A program made the position numbers and the translations under genes. The notes beneath the pieces are model-generated. The model did no database searches. It was not told the origin of the DNA and saw only the letters and a list, made by a program, of their open reading frames with translations. Shown in pieces: positions 16,619 through 25,264 of a DNA stretch of 64,000 bases. Source of the DNA: Bradyrhizobium sp. (GTDB taxonomy: Bacteria; Pseudomonadota; Alphaproteobacteria; Rhizobiales; Xanthobacteraceae); contig NZ_JACRMG010000001.1 in the NCBI RefSeq assembly GCF_016219575.1, forward strand, positions 186,001 through 250,000, written 5' to 3'. Within the stretch, counting starts at the first letter, position 1. Each line of letters starts with the position of its first letter.

Positions 16619-19144
16619 GTGCCGCCGCATACTCTTAAGGTTCTTACGGCCACCTTGCTCGGTTCTGTTTTCGGCACCGTCCTTGTTTCCCCCGCGCTGG
16701 CGCAGTGCGTCACGGTCGGGACCGACGTTACCTGCACCAACGCCGGCGCGCTCGCCAACAACACCATCCTGCAGGCCAGCACCGCCAACGGCACCGCGAC
16801 GACGACCAATTCCGGCTCGATCGGCAACAACTCGATCGTGGGCGCCATCACCGGTCCCGGCAACGCCATCGTCACGAATTCGGGCAGCATCGGCAACCAG
16901 TCGATCGTCTCCGCCATCACAACCAACGGCAACGCCAGCCTGACCAATTCCGGCAGCATCGGCACCCAATCCATCGTGCAGGCCATCGCAAGTCCGACGG
17001 GCAATGCGAGCCTGACCAATTCCGGCTCGATCGGCGGCAGCGCGATCATCCAGGCCATCGCAATAGCGGGCACCGCAGAGATCACGAATTCTGGCTCGAT
17101 CGGCAGCACCTCGAATATCCTGGCGAGTGCGACGCAAGGCAATGCAAGCCTGACGAATTCGGGCTCGATCGGCGGCAACGGATCGAGCGTCCAGGCCAAC
17201 AGCGTCACCGGCAATGCGAGCCTGGTCAATTCGGGCTCGATCGGCGGCAACTCGACCGTCGCCGCGAACTCCATCGGCGGCACTGGCAGCGCGAGCCTGA
17301 CCAACTCCGGTTCGATCGGCGGCGGCTCCAACGTCACGGCCAACAGCGTCAACGGCACTGCGAGCCTGATCAATTCGGGTTCGATCGGCGGCGGCTCGAC
17401 CGTCCTGGCGAGCAGTGCCACCGGCAATGCGAACCTGACCAATTCAGGCTCCATCGGAAGCAACTCGAACATCACGGCCAACAGTGCCACCGGCAATGTG
17501 AGCTTCACCAATTCGGGCTCGATCGGCAACAACACGTCCGTCCTTGCCAACAGCGCCACTGGCAGCGTCAGCTTCACGAATTCGGGCTCGATCGGCAACA
17601 CCAACATCGTCCAGGCCAACAGTGCCACCGGGAATGTGAGCTTCACCAATTCGGGCTCGATCGGCAGCTCGACCGTCCTGGTGAACAGTGCGGCGGGCAA
17701 TGTGAACCTGACGAATTCAGGTTCGATCGGTCCCGGTGCGAACGTCCAGGTGAACAGCGCCAACGGCACTGCCACCATCACGAATGCGGGCTTCATCGGC
17801 GGCAGCGTAAACGTCAATTCGGCCTCGGCCGGTGCCACGCTGACGAACATCGCGGGTTCGCGGATATCAGGATCGATCTCGATAACCGGCCCCAACAACA
17901 AGACGCTCGAATTCATCGGCGGCAACTATCTCTACACGCTCGCTTCGCTCAGCGGCGTCAACATCAATACCCACGGCGCGCCGTTCGTGGTGTCGGGCAA
18001 TACGGTCGCGGTGCTCGATCCCACGGTGCTGGCGCTCGAAGACCGCTCGGTGATGAACTTCACCGCCGGCGTCTCCTCGATGCTGCAGGACCGCTTTGGC
18101 GGAATGGTCATTCCCGGCGGCGCGGGCCGCGCAACGCCGCTTGCCTTTGCGCCTTCTCTGGCGCCCGATACCGCTGCCCGCCTCGATGCCGCGCACGATG
18201 CCTTCGCAGGCCTTTCGTCGCTGTCGATGTCCTATGCGAGCGACGATAGCCGCCTGCGCAACGCCAACGCGGCGTACACCAAGGCGCCGGTGGCCGCCGT
18301 GCCGGTCTACGACATCACGGTGTGGACCTCCGGCTTCGGCGGCGAGCGCCGGCAGAGTGGCTATGAGCCCGTGCAGGCGGCGCGCGACACTGCTTACGGC
18401 GGCACGATCGGCGTCGACCGGCAGTTTACGCCGGAGCTGCGGTTCGGCCTGTTCGCCGGCGGCGGTGCCTCGAAGCTGCGCGCCGCTTTCGACGTGCAGA
18501 GTGTCGACAGCGAATACGGCTTTGGCGGCGGCTACGGCCGCTGGGACCGCCGCGACTATTATGTCGACTTTGCTTTGTTTGCCGGCGGGCTCAATTCGAA
18601 GAGCACGCGCCAGGTCGCCAACAACCTCGTCGCCAACGGCCTGGAGGTCGCGACCGCCAGCTACAACGGCTGGTTCGTGAGCCCGGACGTCACCTTCGGC
18701 TATCGCATGTACAACGCGCTCGGCACGGTGACGCCGAAGGCGCGCGTACGCTATGTCGGCGGCACGCTCGATGGTTACACCGAGACCGGCTCGGCGCAGG
18801 GGCTCGTGATCGGCAGCCGCCATTTCAGCGACATCGAGGAACGGCTAGGCATCGAGTTCGCCACGATCACCGCGCTCGGCGCCGGCACCGTGCGCGGCAG
18901 CGTCGATTTCTCCGCGGTCGGCCTGCAGCGCCTCGGCGACAACAATGTAAACGCCGTGCTGCTGGCGCAAAACCTCGCCTTCACCACCCCGGGCCGCCGC
19001 GAGGCCTATGGCGGCGTCATCAATGCCGGCCTCGACTGGCGGCCCAAGAGCAATGTCAGCTTCTTCCTTAGCGGCGAAGCCATGGCGACCAACGATGCCG
19101 CCTACAGCGTCGCCGGCAAGGGCGGCGTGCGCGTCGGGTTCTGA
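16619..19144 (+). CDS. Autotransporter with NSGSIG tandem repeats
   Basis: 841 residues from a GTG at 16619 with GGAGA 8 bases upstream. Signal peptide residues 1-28, cut after SPALA. Residues about 50-400 are some 15 units of 21-25 residues, 14 of them with exact NSGSIG, the last degenerate (NAGFIG); this pattern suggests a beta-helical passenger. Residues about 565-841 form the autotransporter beta-barrel (from YDITVWTSGFGGERRQ), ending in phenylalanine as outer-membrane barrels do. Probably a surface adhesin (type Va secretion). An ATG at 16571 is a less likely start because it spoils the signal peptide. No protease triad seen. Confidence 0.88.
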   Translation: MPPHTLKVLTATLLGSVFGTVLVSPALAQCVTVGTDVTCTNAGALANNTILQASTANGTATTTNSGSIGNNSIVGAITGPGNAIVTNSGSIGNQSIVSAITTNGNASLTNSGSIGTQSIVQAIASPTGNASLTNSGSIGGSAIIQAIAIAGTAEITNSGSIGSTSNILASATQGNASLTNSGSIGGNGSSVQANSVTGNASLVNSGSIGGNSTVAANSIGGTGSASLTNSGSIGGGSNVTANSVNGTASLINSGSIGGGSTVLASSATGNANLTNSGSIGSNSNITANSATGNVSFTNSGSIGNNTSVLANSATGSVSFTNSGSIGNTNIVQANSATGNVSFTNSGSIGSSTVLVNSAAGNVNLTNSGSIGPGANVQVNSANGTATITNAGFIGGSVNVNSASAGATLTNIAGSRISGSISITGPNNKTLEFIGGNYLYTLASLSGVNINTHGAPFVVSGNTVAVLDPTVLALEDRSVMNFTAGVSSMLQDRFGGMVIPGGAGRATPLAFAPSLAPDTAARLDAAHDAFAGLSSLSMSYASDDSRLRNANAAYTKAPVAAVPVYDITVWTSGFGGERRQSGYEPVQAARDTAYGGTIGVDRQFTPELRFGLFAGGGASKLRAAFDVQSVDSEYGFGGGYGRWDRRDYYVDFALFAGGLNSKSTRQVANNLVANGLEVATASYNGWFVSPDVTFGYRMYNALGTVTPKARVRYVGGTLDGYTETGSAQGLVIGSRHFSDIEERLGIEFATITALGAGTVRGSVDFSAVGLQRLGDNNVNAVLLAQNLAFTTPGRREAYGGVINAGLDWRPKSNVSFFLSGEAMATNDAAYSVAGKGGVRVGF
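16800..17820 (+). repeat. Coding tandem repeat, period about 69 bp
   Basis: About 15 diverged units inside the autotransporter gene, each with a version of AATTCGGGCTCGATCGGC. Unit length varies between 63 and 75 bases in multiples of three, so frame is kept. Confidence 0.85.
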
Positions 19145-19341
19145 GGGCGTGCCAGGCCACCTGGCTGTTGCTGCCGGCAGCAAGTTTCCTTGAAACGCGG
19201 ACGAAGATGGTACGGGGAAGCATGCGGATTGTGCCGGGAATAAGACCCGGTCCGTCGCGCGGGCATGCCGACCTTGACGCGGCTCAAACGCGGGACGGGG
19301 CATGGCTGCTAGGCTGCGGCTTGTTCCGATCGGTGGATATC

Positions 19342-20799
19342 ATGCGTCGCCTTGCTGTCTCTCTCCTTGCCCTTGCCGTGCTGATGCTGGCGTCGACGGC
19401 ATCGCCCGCACGCGCCGAAAAACGCGTTGCCCTCGTCATCGGCAACAGCGAATACGCCCATGTGCCGCGCCTGGCCAATCCGAAGAACGATGCCGGCGAT
19501 GTCCGCGGCAAGCTCGGCGGCCTCGGCTACCAGCTGTTCGGCGGCGCCGACCTCGACCGCGCCGCCATGATCTCGGCCGTGACCGCCTTTGGGCGGGCCG
19601 CCGAGAATGCCGACGTCGCCGTGGTGTTCTATGCCGGTCACGGCCTGCAGGTGAACGGACAGAACTATCTGGTGCCGGTCGATGCATCGGTCCAGTCGGA
19701 GGCCGAACTCGACATCTCGCTGGTGCCGATGTCGATCGTCATGCAGCAATTGTCGCGCGGCAGCCGCGTCAACATCGCGATCCTCGATGCCTGCCGCGAC
19801 AATCCGTTCTCGCAGGGGCTGTCACGCTCGATGGGAACGCGCGCGATCGGCGCGCTCGGTCGCGGGCTGAGCCCGATGCGCTCGATCTCGGGCACCTACA
19901 TTGCCTATGCGACCGCGCCCGACAGCGTTGCGCAGGACGGCGAGGGCCGCAACAGTCCCTTCACCACGGCGCTGCTGAAGTTCATCGACCAGGCCGGGCT
20001 GTCGTTGTCCGACCTGATGATCGAGGTGCGCAACGAGGTGATCCGTACCACCAACGGCAAGCAGGTGCCGTGGGACACTTCCTCGCTCACCGGGCGCTTC
20101 TATTTCAAATTCGAGGGCACCCTCACGGTCGAGCCTGCGCCGCCGGCCGCGATTGCCCCGGCGCCTGCCGCCCCACCGGCCGCAGCCGTCGCGCCGGAGA
20201 CGCGGACCCCGGCGGCGGGACTGGATGTGCAGGCGAGCCGCTGGGCGGCGGCTGCAGGTTCGAACAGCGCGTGGGAATGGCAGCGCTTCCTCGACGATTT
20301 TCCGCAAGGTCCCTACACCGCGGATGCCGCCAACAATCTCGGCAATCTCTACGCCACCGGAAACGGCGTCCCGCGCGACGATGTGCGTGCCGCGTCGCTG
20401 TACCGTCGCGGTGCGGAGCTCGGCCATCCCGATGCGATGACCAATTACGGCATCATGCTGGCGGGCGCGCGCGGCGTTCCCCGCGACGATGCGCAGGCCG
20501 CGGCGCTCTTCCGCCGCGCGGGCAATGCCAATGGCATGCAGCTCCTCGCGCTGTTGGTCGATGCCGGACGCGGCACGGCGCGCGATCCCAACGAGGCAGC
20601 CGATCTCTTTCTCGAATGCTTCCGCCAGAAGCAGCTCGCCTGCCGGCACATTCTCATCGACCAGCGCGGCAAGCAGGTCAGCCTCGAAACGCGCCGGCTG
20701 TTGCAGCAGAAGCTGGCGGAGAAGCGCATCTATCAAGGGCCGATCGACGGCGCCTTCAGCACGGCGATGATACGGGCGCTGGAGAATTTCGGCCGTTGA
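19342..20799 (+). CDS. Secreted caspase-like (C14) protein with Sel1 repeats
   Basis: 485 residues from the ATG at 19342. Signal peptide residues 1-25 (SPARA). Caspase-like domain residues 27-265 with the dyad His100 (FYAGHGLQ) and Cys151 (LDACRDNPF), both intact, so a protease is plausible. A Pro/Ala-rich linker (about 270-305) leads to two to three Sel1-like repeats (YATGNGVPRDDVRAASLYRRGAELGHPDAM and similar). The end, YQGPIDGAFSTAMIRALENFG, resembles a short peptidoglycan-binding motif. The likely location is periplasmic. Follows the autotransporter, with a separate start; the link between the two is unknown. Confidence 0.88.
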   Translation: MRRLAVSLLALAVLMLASTASPARAEKRVALVIGNSEYAHVPRLANPKNDAGDVRGKLGGLGYQLFGGADLDRAAMISAVTAFGRAAENADVAVVFYAGHGLQVNGQNYLVPVDASVQSEAELDISLVPMSIVMQQLSRGSRVNIAILDACRDNPFSQGLSRSMGTRAIGALGRGLSPMRSISGTYIAYATAPDSVAQDGEGRNSPFTTALLKFIDQAGLSLSDLMIEVRNEVIRTTNGKQVPWDTSSLTGRFYFKFEGTLTVEPAPPAAIAPAPAAPPAAAVAPETRTPAAGLDVQASRWAAAAGSNSAWEWQRFLDDFPQGPYTADAANNLGNLYATGNGVPRDDVRAASLYRRGAELGHPDAMTNYGIMLAGARGVPRDDAQAAALFRRAGNANGMQLLALLVDAGRGTARDPNEAADLFLECFRQKQLACRHILIDQRGKQVSLETRRLLQQKLAEKRIYQGPIDGAFSTAMIRALENFGR

Positions 20800-20807
20800 C
20801 GGAAGCC

Positions 20808-22250
20808 CTACAGCTCCCTTGCATTGGAAAACGCAAACGAACTCACCCGCCGCGTGTTCTCGTCCAGGATCAGGCTGCGCGTGATCGGCGGCTCGGCGCG
20901 CTGGCTGCAGTTCTCGCGCTCGCAGAGCCGGCAGTTGACGCCGATCGGCGTGCCTTCCGCCTTCTCCAGGTCCATGCCGGTGGCATAGACCAGCTTGGCC
21001 GCATGGCGGATCTCGCAGCCGAGCCCGATGGCAAAGCGCGGTTGCGGCTGCGGATGGGGAGCGACGGGCCGGCGCACCATCTGGGCGATCGAGAAATAGC
21101 GCGTGCCGTCCGGCAGCTCGATCACCTGCTTCAAGAGCCGATCCGGCGTATCGAAGGTCGAATGCACGTTCCACAGCGGGCAGGTGCCGCCGAATTTCGA
21201 GAACGGGAAGGTGCCCGAGGAAAATCGCTTCGACACGTTGCCGGCATTGTCGACCCGCAGCAGGAAGAACGGCACGCCGCGGGCGTTCGGCCGCTGCAAG
21301 GTGGTGAGGCGGTGGCAGACCTGCTCGAAGCCGGCGTTGAAGCGCTGCGCCAGCACGTGCACGTCGTAGCTCAGCGCCTCCGCCGCCGCATGGAACGCCG
21401 CATAGGGCATCATCGCAGCCGCAGCGTAGTAATTGGCGAGCGTGATGCGGTAGAGCCGCCGCGCGGTGTCGTCGAGCGGGCCGACCTTGCTGACGATCCC
21501 CTCGATCGCGGGGCCGCATTCGGCCAGCGCAATCTGGAAGGCGAGCTGGAAGGTGCGCCCGGCGCCGTCCACCAGTTCCGAGATCAGCAGCTGCCGGCGA
21601 TGCCGGTCGAAGCGGCGCAAGGTCTCGCGCATCACGTCGACCGGCATGATGCGGGTCACGACCGAATGCTTTTCGCGCAGCCGCTCGGACAGCGCCGCGA
21701 ACAGGGCGTCGGGGGCGACGTTCAGCTCGTCGCGCAAATTCTCCGCCGCCGTCTCCAGCTCCGGAAAATAGTTGCGGTTGGCCTCGATCAGCTCGCGTAC
21801 CCGCTCGATCGGGTTGGCCTCGAACTGGGTGCCCTCGCGGTCGGCCATTTGCGCCGCCACCAGCGTCTCGCCGCGCCTGGCCTCGGTATAGGCGGCATAG
21901 AGCCGTTGCAGCGAGTGCGTGACGCCCGGGCAGAGTTCGGCGAGGTCGCGCAGCTCCTGCTTGGGCACGTCGATCTGCCGGAACAGCGGGTCGGAGAAGA
22001 TCTCGTTCAGTTCGGCGAAAAAGCGGTCCTCGTCGGCGGTGGCGAGGTCGCGGAGGTCAAGGTCGTAGGTCTCCGCCAGCCGCAGCAGGAGCTGCGCCGT
22101 CACCGGGCGCTGGTTGCGCTCGATCAGGTTGATGTAGCTCGGCGAAATCTCCAGCCCCTCGGCCATCTGGGTCTGCGACAGCCCCAATTGCTGCCGGATG
22201 CGCCGGAATCTCGGCCCGACGAACAGTTTCTTTCCGGAGTCGGATGCCAT
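20808..22250 (-). CDS. XRE-family short-chain fatty-acid/glyoxylate regulator (ScfR/RamB type)
   Basis: 480 residues. N-terminal helix-turn-helix (residues about 12-66, LGLSQTQMAEGLEISPSYINLIERN) followed by an IrrE/DUF955-like region and the DUF2083 C-terminus with clustered cysteines (GVNCRLCERENCSQR). This architecture is that of RamB/RamA-associated and ScfR regulators that control acetate and propionate genes. It is divergent from isocitrate lyase, the classic RamB target, so control of aceA is the natural inference. In-frame ATG at 22250 opens MASDSGKKLFVGPRFRR. Confidence 0.9.
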   Translation of the reverse strand: MASDSGKKLFVGPRFRRIRQQLGLSQTQMAEGLEISPSYINLIERNQRPVTAQLLLRLAETYDLDLRDLATADEDRFFAELNEIFSDPLFRQIDVPKQELRDLAELCPGVTHSLQRLYAAYTEARRGETLVAAQMADREGTQFEANPIERVRELIEANRNYFPELETAAENLRDELNVAPDALFAALSERLREKHSVVTRIMPVDVMRETLRRFDRHRRQLLISELVDGAGRTFQLAFQIALAECGPAIEGIVSKVGPLDDTARRLYRITLANYYAAAAMMPYAAFHAAAEALSYDVHVLAQRFNAGFEQVCHRLTTLQRPNARGVPFFLLRVDNAGNVSKRFSSGTFPFSKFGGTCPLWNVHSTFDTPDRLLKQVIELPDGTRYFSIAQMVRRPVAPHPQPQPRFAIGLGCEIRHAAKLVYATGMDLEKAEGTPIGVNCRLCERENCSQRAEPPITRSLILDENTRRVSSFAFSNAREL

Positions 22251-22269
22251 GGCGGGCCTCCCAGGTTTC

Positions 22270-22357
22270 CGTCATGGCCGGGCTTGTCCCGGCCATCCAC
22301 GTCTTTGCTGCCGCGAGCCAGGGAAGGCGTGGATGCCCGGGACAAGCCCGGATGACG
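22270..22357. repeat. Palindromic repeat, GTCATGGCCGGG family, copy 2
   Basis: Begins CGTCATGGCCGGGCTTGTCC; the right end GCCCGGATGACG differs from copy 1 by a small change. Located between the regulator and aceA. Confidence 0.8.
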
Positions 22358-22427
22358 ACGCGGATAGGGCGGAAATCGCAAAAGCTCCGTCCAAACCGCG
22401 CGGAACCACGTCAGCCATTCTGACCCA

Positions 22428-22451
22428 ATTTTGTGACTAACTTTACAAAAT
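22428..22451. promoter_or_regulatory. Candidate operator 1 upstream of aceA
   Basis: ATTTTGT and ACAAAAT, perfect 7-base inverted arms spaced by 10. The inner AACTTTACAAA resembles published RamB-type sites (AACTTTGCAAA-like). In an unusually AT-rich stretch. Confidence 0.5.
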
Positions 22452-22486
22452 AACATCTATTACAAGTTCAGATGTTACACAACATC
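22452..22486. promoter_or_regulatory. Candidate operator 2 upstream of aceA (nested palindromes)
   Basis: AACATCT (22452-22458) pairs with AGATGTT (22470-22476); the GATGTT there pairs again with AACATC (22481-22486). Three related half-sites in 35 bases, 121-155 bases before the aceA start. Confidence 0.5.
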
Positions 22487-22606
22487 ACCAATAAAATACA
22501 AGCCCTCTATACGGCCTAAGGAATCTGGCGTTTAGCTCTCGCCACGTATTTCGCAATGCACTGTCAAGAATGTCGCAAGACAGGGCGAAGAGAAGGAATC
22601 ACGCAC

Positions 22607-24235
22607 ATGAACTACCAGCCACGTGGGATCATCCAGGGACCGGCGACCTATCTGAGCGAGGTCAAGGCTGCTGAAGCGCTGCTCAAGACCCAGCCGACCT
22701 GGAACGGCGTCAGCGCCGAAGCCGTGGCGCGCATGCGCCTGCAGAACCGTTTCAAGACCGGCCTGGACATCGCCCGCTACACCGCGGCGCTGATGCGCGC
22801 CGATATGGCTGCCTATGACGCCGATCCCACCAAGTACACCCAGTCGCTGGGTTGCTGGCACGGCTTCATCGCGCAGCAGAAGCTGATTTCGGTCAAGAAG
22901 CACTTCGGCGGCAAGACCGATCGCCGCTATCTCTATCTCTCCGGCTGGATGATCGCCGCACTGCGCTCCGAGTTCGGACCGCTGCCCGATCAGTCGATGC
23001 ACGAGAAGACCTCGGTGCCGGCGCTGATCGAAGAGCTCTACACCTTCCTGCGTCAGGCGGATTCCCGCGAGCTCAACGATATCTTCCGCGCGCTCGACGC
23101 CGCCCGCAAGGCAGGCGACAAGGCGAAGGAAAAGGAACTGATCGAGAAGGTCGACAACTTCCAGACCCATGTCGTGCCCGTGATCGCCGACATCGACGCC
23201 GGCTTCGGCAATGCCGAGGCGACCTATCTGCTCGCCAAGAAGATGATCGAGGCGGGCGCCTGCGCCCTGCAGATCGAGAACCAGGTCTCCGACGAGAAGC
23301 AGTGCGGCCACCAGGACGGCAAGGTGACCGTGCCGCATGAGGTCTTCCTGGCGAAGATCCGGGCCTGCCGCCATGCCTTCCTTGAGCTCGGCGTCGAAGA
23401 CGGTATCATCGTCACCCGCACGGACTCGCTGGGTGCCGGCCTGACGCAGCAGATCGCGGTCAGCCACAAGCCCGGCGACCTTGGCGACCAGTACAACAGC
23501 TTCCTGGATTGCGAGGAAGTGACGGTCGCCAACGCCAGGAACGGCGATGTCATCATCAACCGCAACGGCAAGATGATGCGTCCGAAGCGGCTGCCCAGCA
23601 ACCTCTATCAGTTCCGTGCCGGGACGGGCGAAGACCGCTGCGTGCTCGACAGCATCACCTCGCTGCAGAACGGCGCCGATCTCCTGTGGATCGAGACCGA
23701 GAAGCCGCATATCGAGCAGATCGCCAAGATGGTCGACCGCATTCGCAAGGTCATTCCGAACGCCAAGCTGGCCTACAACAACTCGCCGTCGTTCAACTGG
23801 ACGCTCAACTTCCGTTGGCAGGTGTACGACGCGATGAAGGAAGCCGGCAAGGATGTCAGCAAGTACAACCGCGCCGAGCTGATGAAGCCGGAATACGACG
23901 ATACGCCGCTGGCGATCGAAGCCGACGAGCGAATCCGCACCTTCCAGGCCGATTCATCGAAGCGTGCCGGCATCTTCCACCATCTGATCACGTTGCCGAC
24001 CTATCACACGGCAGCCCTGTCGACTGATAACCTCGCGAAGGATTATTTCGGCGAGCAGGGCATGCTGGGCTATGTGAAGAATGTTCAGCGTCAGGAGATC
24101 CGTCAGGGCATCGCCTGCGCCAAGCACCAGAACATGGCCGGATCCGACATCGGCGACGATCACAAGGAATATTTCGCCGGCGAAGCCGCTCTGAAGGCGG
24201 GCGGTGCCCACAACACGATGAACCAGTTCGGCTAA
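22607..24235 (+). CDS. aceA: Isocitrate lyase
   Basis: 542 residues from the ATG at 22607. Splits isocitrate into glyoxylate and succinate; needed for growth on acetate or fatty acids. The active-site loop reads SDEKQCGHQDGKV with Cys233, the longer-type variant of the usual KKCGH. Length is that of the 530-550 residue class. Metal/substrate segments VIADIDAGFGNAEATY and ITRTDSLGA-like (IIVTRTDSLGAG) are present. Start chosen at MNYQPRGIIQGPATYLSEV rather than the upstream in-frame ATG at 22556. Divergent from the ScfR/RamB-type regulator; followed by a DUF4170 gene. Confidence 0.95.
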   Translation: MNYQPRGIIQGPATYLSEVKAAEALLKTQPTWNGVSAEAVARMRLQNRFKTGLDIARYTAALMRADMAAYDADPTKYTQSLGCWHGFIAQQKLISVKKHFGGKTDRRYLYLSGWMIAALRSEFGPLPDQSMHEKTSVPALIEELYTFLRQADSRELNDIFRALDAARKAGDKAKEKELIEKVDNFQTHVVPVIADIDAGFGNAEATYLLAKKMIEAGACALQIENQVSDEKQCGHQDGKVTVPHEVFLAKIRACRHAFLELGVEDGIIVTRTDSLGAGLTQQIAVSHKPGDLGDQYNSFLDCEEVTVANARNGDVIINRNGKMMRPKRLPSNLYQFRAGTGEDRCVLDSITSLQNGADLLWIETEKPHIEQIAKMVDRIRKVIPNAKLAYNNSPSFNWTLNFRWQVYDAMKEAGKDVSKYNRAELMKPEYDDTPLAIEADERIRTFQADSSKRAGIFHHLITLPTYHTAALSTDNLAKDYFGEQGMLGYVKNVQRQEIRQGIACAKHQNMAGSDIGDDHKEYFAGEAALKAGGAHNTMNQFG

Positions 24236-24307
24236 CGGCGGAATTGATAAGTCCGGGGCTGGTCGGTTACAAGCTGACCAGCTACTCGGACAACAGGAGA
24301 CGACGGA

Positions 24308-24520
24308 ATGACCAAGGGCAGCCTTTTCTGGGTTATTGGCGGCGAGTTCGGCTCGATGAACTTCCACAAGCTCGTGGAAGGCTCGGCCCAGGTCAAAGGT
24401 CCGTTCAAGAGCCGCAAGGAAGCGGAAGACTGCTGGAAGGAAGTCTCGGAAGAGAACCGCCACAAGGCAGGCGTCCGCTACACCATCGTCGAGGAGCCCG
24501 ATCGCTCGGCGAAAGCCTGA
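24308..24520 (+). CDS. DUF4170 family protein
   Basis: 70 residues with a GGAGA site upstream. Reads SLFWVIGGEFGSMNFHKLVE and EAEDCWKEVSEENRHKAGVRY, the DUF4170 pattern of small alphaproteobacterial proteins. Function unknown. 72 bases after aceA, so possibly on the same transcript. Confidence 0.85.
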   Translation: MTKGSLFWVIGGEFGSMNFHKLVEGSAQVKGPFKSRKEAEDCWKEVSEENRHKAGVRYTIVEEPDRSAKA

Positions 24521-24560
24521 TCGGCTCTGCGCTCGCAAGCCAATAACGTCCAAGGGCAAA

Positions 24561-24594
24561 TCGGCCCCGTCCGGCGCAAGCCAGGCGGGGCCGA
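24561..24594 (+). terminator. Possible terminator hairpin after DUF4170 gene
   Basis: TCGGCCCCG and CGGGGCCGA, 9-base perfect arms with a 16-base loop that can pair further. No T-tract follows, so termination is uncertain. Confidence 0.4.
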
Positions 24595-24718
24595 GTGCAT
24601 GTTGGGGCCCATGGCGCTGTGAAGCTTCCTCTAACCCCTTGAAAGAAAACGCCCTTTGCGGAACCATTGGTTACTGCTAGGTTAACGTCACGAAGTCCCC
24701 GAGTTACAAGGCCCGCTC

Positions 24719-25264
24719 ATGTCCGATGCGCAAAACGCCGCCAGCCCCAGCGAAAGCCCGATGCGGCTGCGCGATGCGCTGCGCAGGGCGCGCATCGAGG
24801 CGGCCGACCGCACCGGCGTGGTCGTCGATCTCCGCGATGCCGAGGTCGCGCGGCTGGAAATCCTCAACGATGCGCTCGATCCCCTGTTCGCGCTGGTGCC
24901 CGACAAGGTCGACCTGTTCGACCGCGGCATCAGCCAGGGTGAAACGCCGCGGCTGTGGATCGATGTCGTTGCCCATGTGCTGATGGGCCGCGACAAGCGC
25001 ATCTACCGGTTCGTGCAGGACACCCGCTACGGCCGCATGGTGCTCGCCGAATCGCACGACGTGCACGCCATTGTCGATGCGGTGACGGACTATGTGGCCC
25101 GCCGCATGATCGAGCGCGAGCACGCCCTCGTCGCCACGCCCGAGCCCGAACCGGAAGCGAAGGCCAAGCCGCGCCGCGGCTGGGGCATGTTCCTGCTCGG
25201 CTTCCTGCTCGGCGCCGCCGCGCTGTTCGGCGTCGCGTTGTATGCGAGCCTGCGCAACTTCTAA
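24719..25264 (+). CDS. Hypothetical protein with C-terminal membrane anchor
   Basis: 181 residues. Soluble N-terminal domain (VVVDLRDAEVARLEILNDAL, LWIDVVAHVLMGRDKRIYRF) and one transmembrane helix at the end (residues about 155-175, WGMFLLGFLLGAAALFG), preceded by a Pro/Glu/Lys-rich linker. Conserved-looking in Bradyrhizobium but no function known. Its stop overlaps by 4 bases the end of the convergent phosphoesterase gene. Confidence 0.75.
   Translation: MSDAQNAASPSESPMRLRDALRRARIEAADRTGVVVDLRDAEVARLEILNDALDPLFALVPDKVDLFDRGISQGETPRLWIDVVAHVLMGRDKRIYRFVQDTRYGRMVLAESHDVHAIVDAVTDYVARRMIEREHALVATPEPEPEAKAKPRRGWGMFLLGFLLGAAALFGVALYASLRNF

Noticed and set aside
16800..17820. Possible CRISPR array
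   Set aside because: Units are diverged, vary in length by multiples of three, keep an open frame and have no true spacers; it is a coding tandem repeat.
16549..17925. Antisense open frame with regular repeats (LPIEPELVRLALP)
   Set aside because: The repeats are simply the reverse complement of the autotransporter NSGSIG coding repeats.
19302..22355. A 1017-codon plus-strand open frame through the caspase-like gene and the regulator
   Set aside because: Overlaps two clear genes in other frames; Arg/Ala-rich shadow typical of high-GC DNA.
24561..24594. Riboswitch or small RNA after the DUF4170 gene
   Set aside because: Only a single hairpin is visible; a weak terminator explains it.
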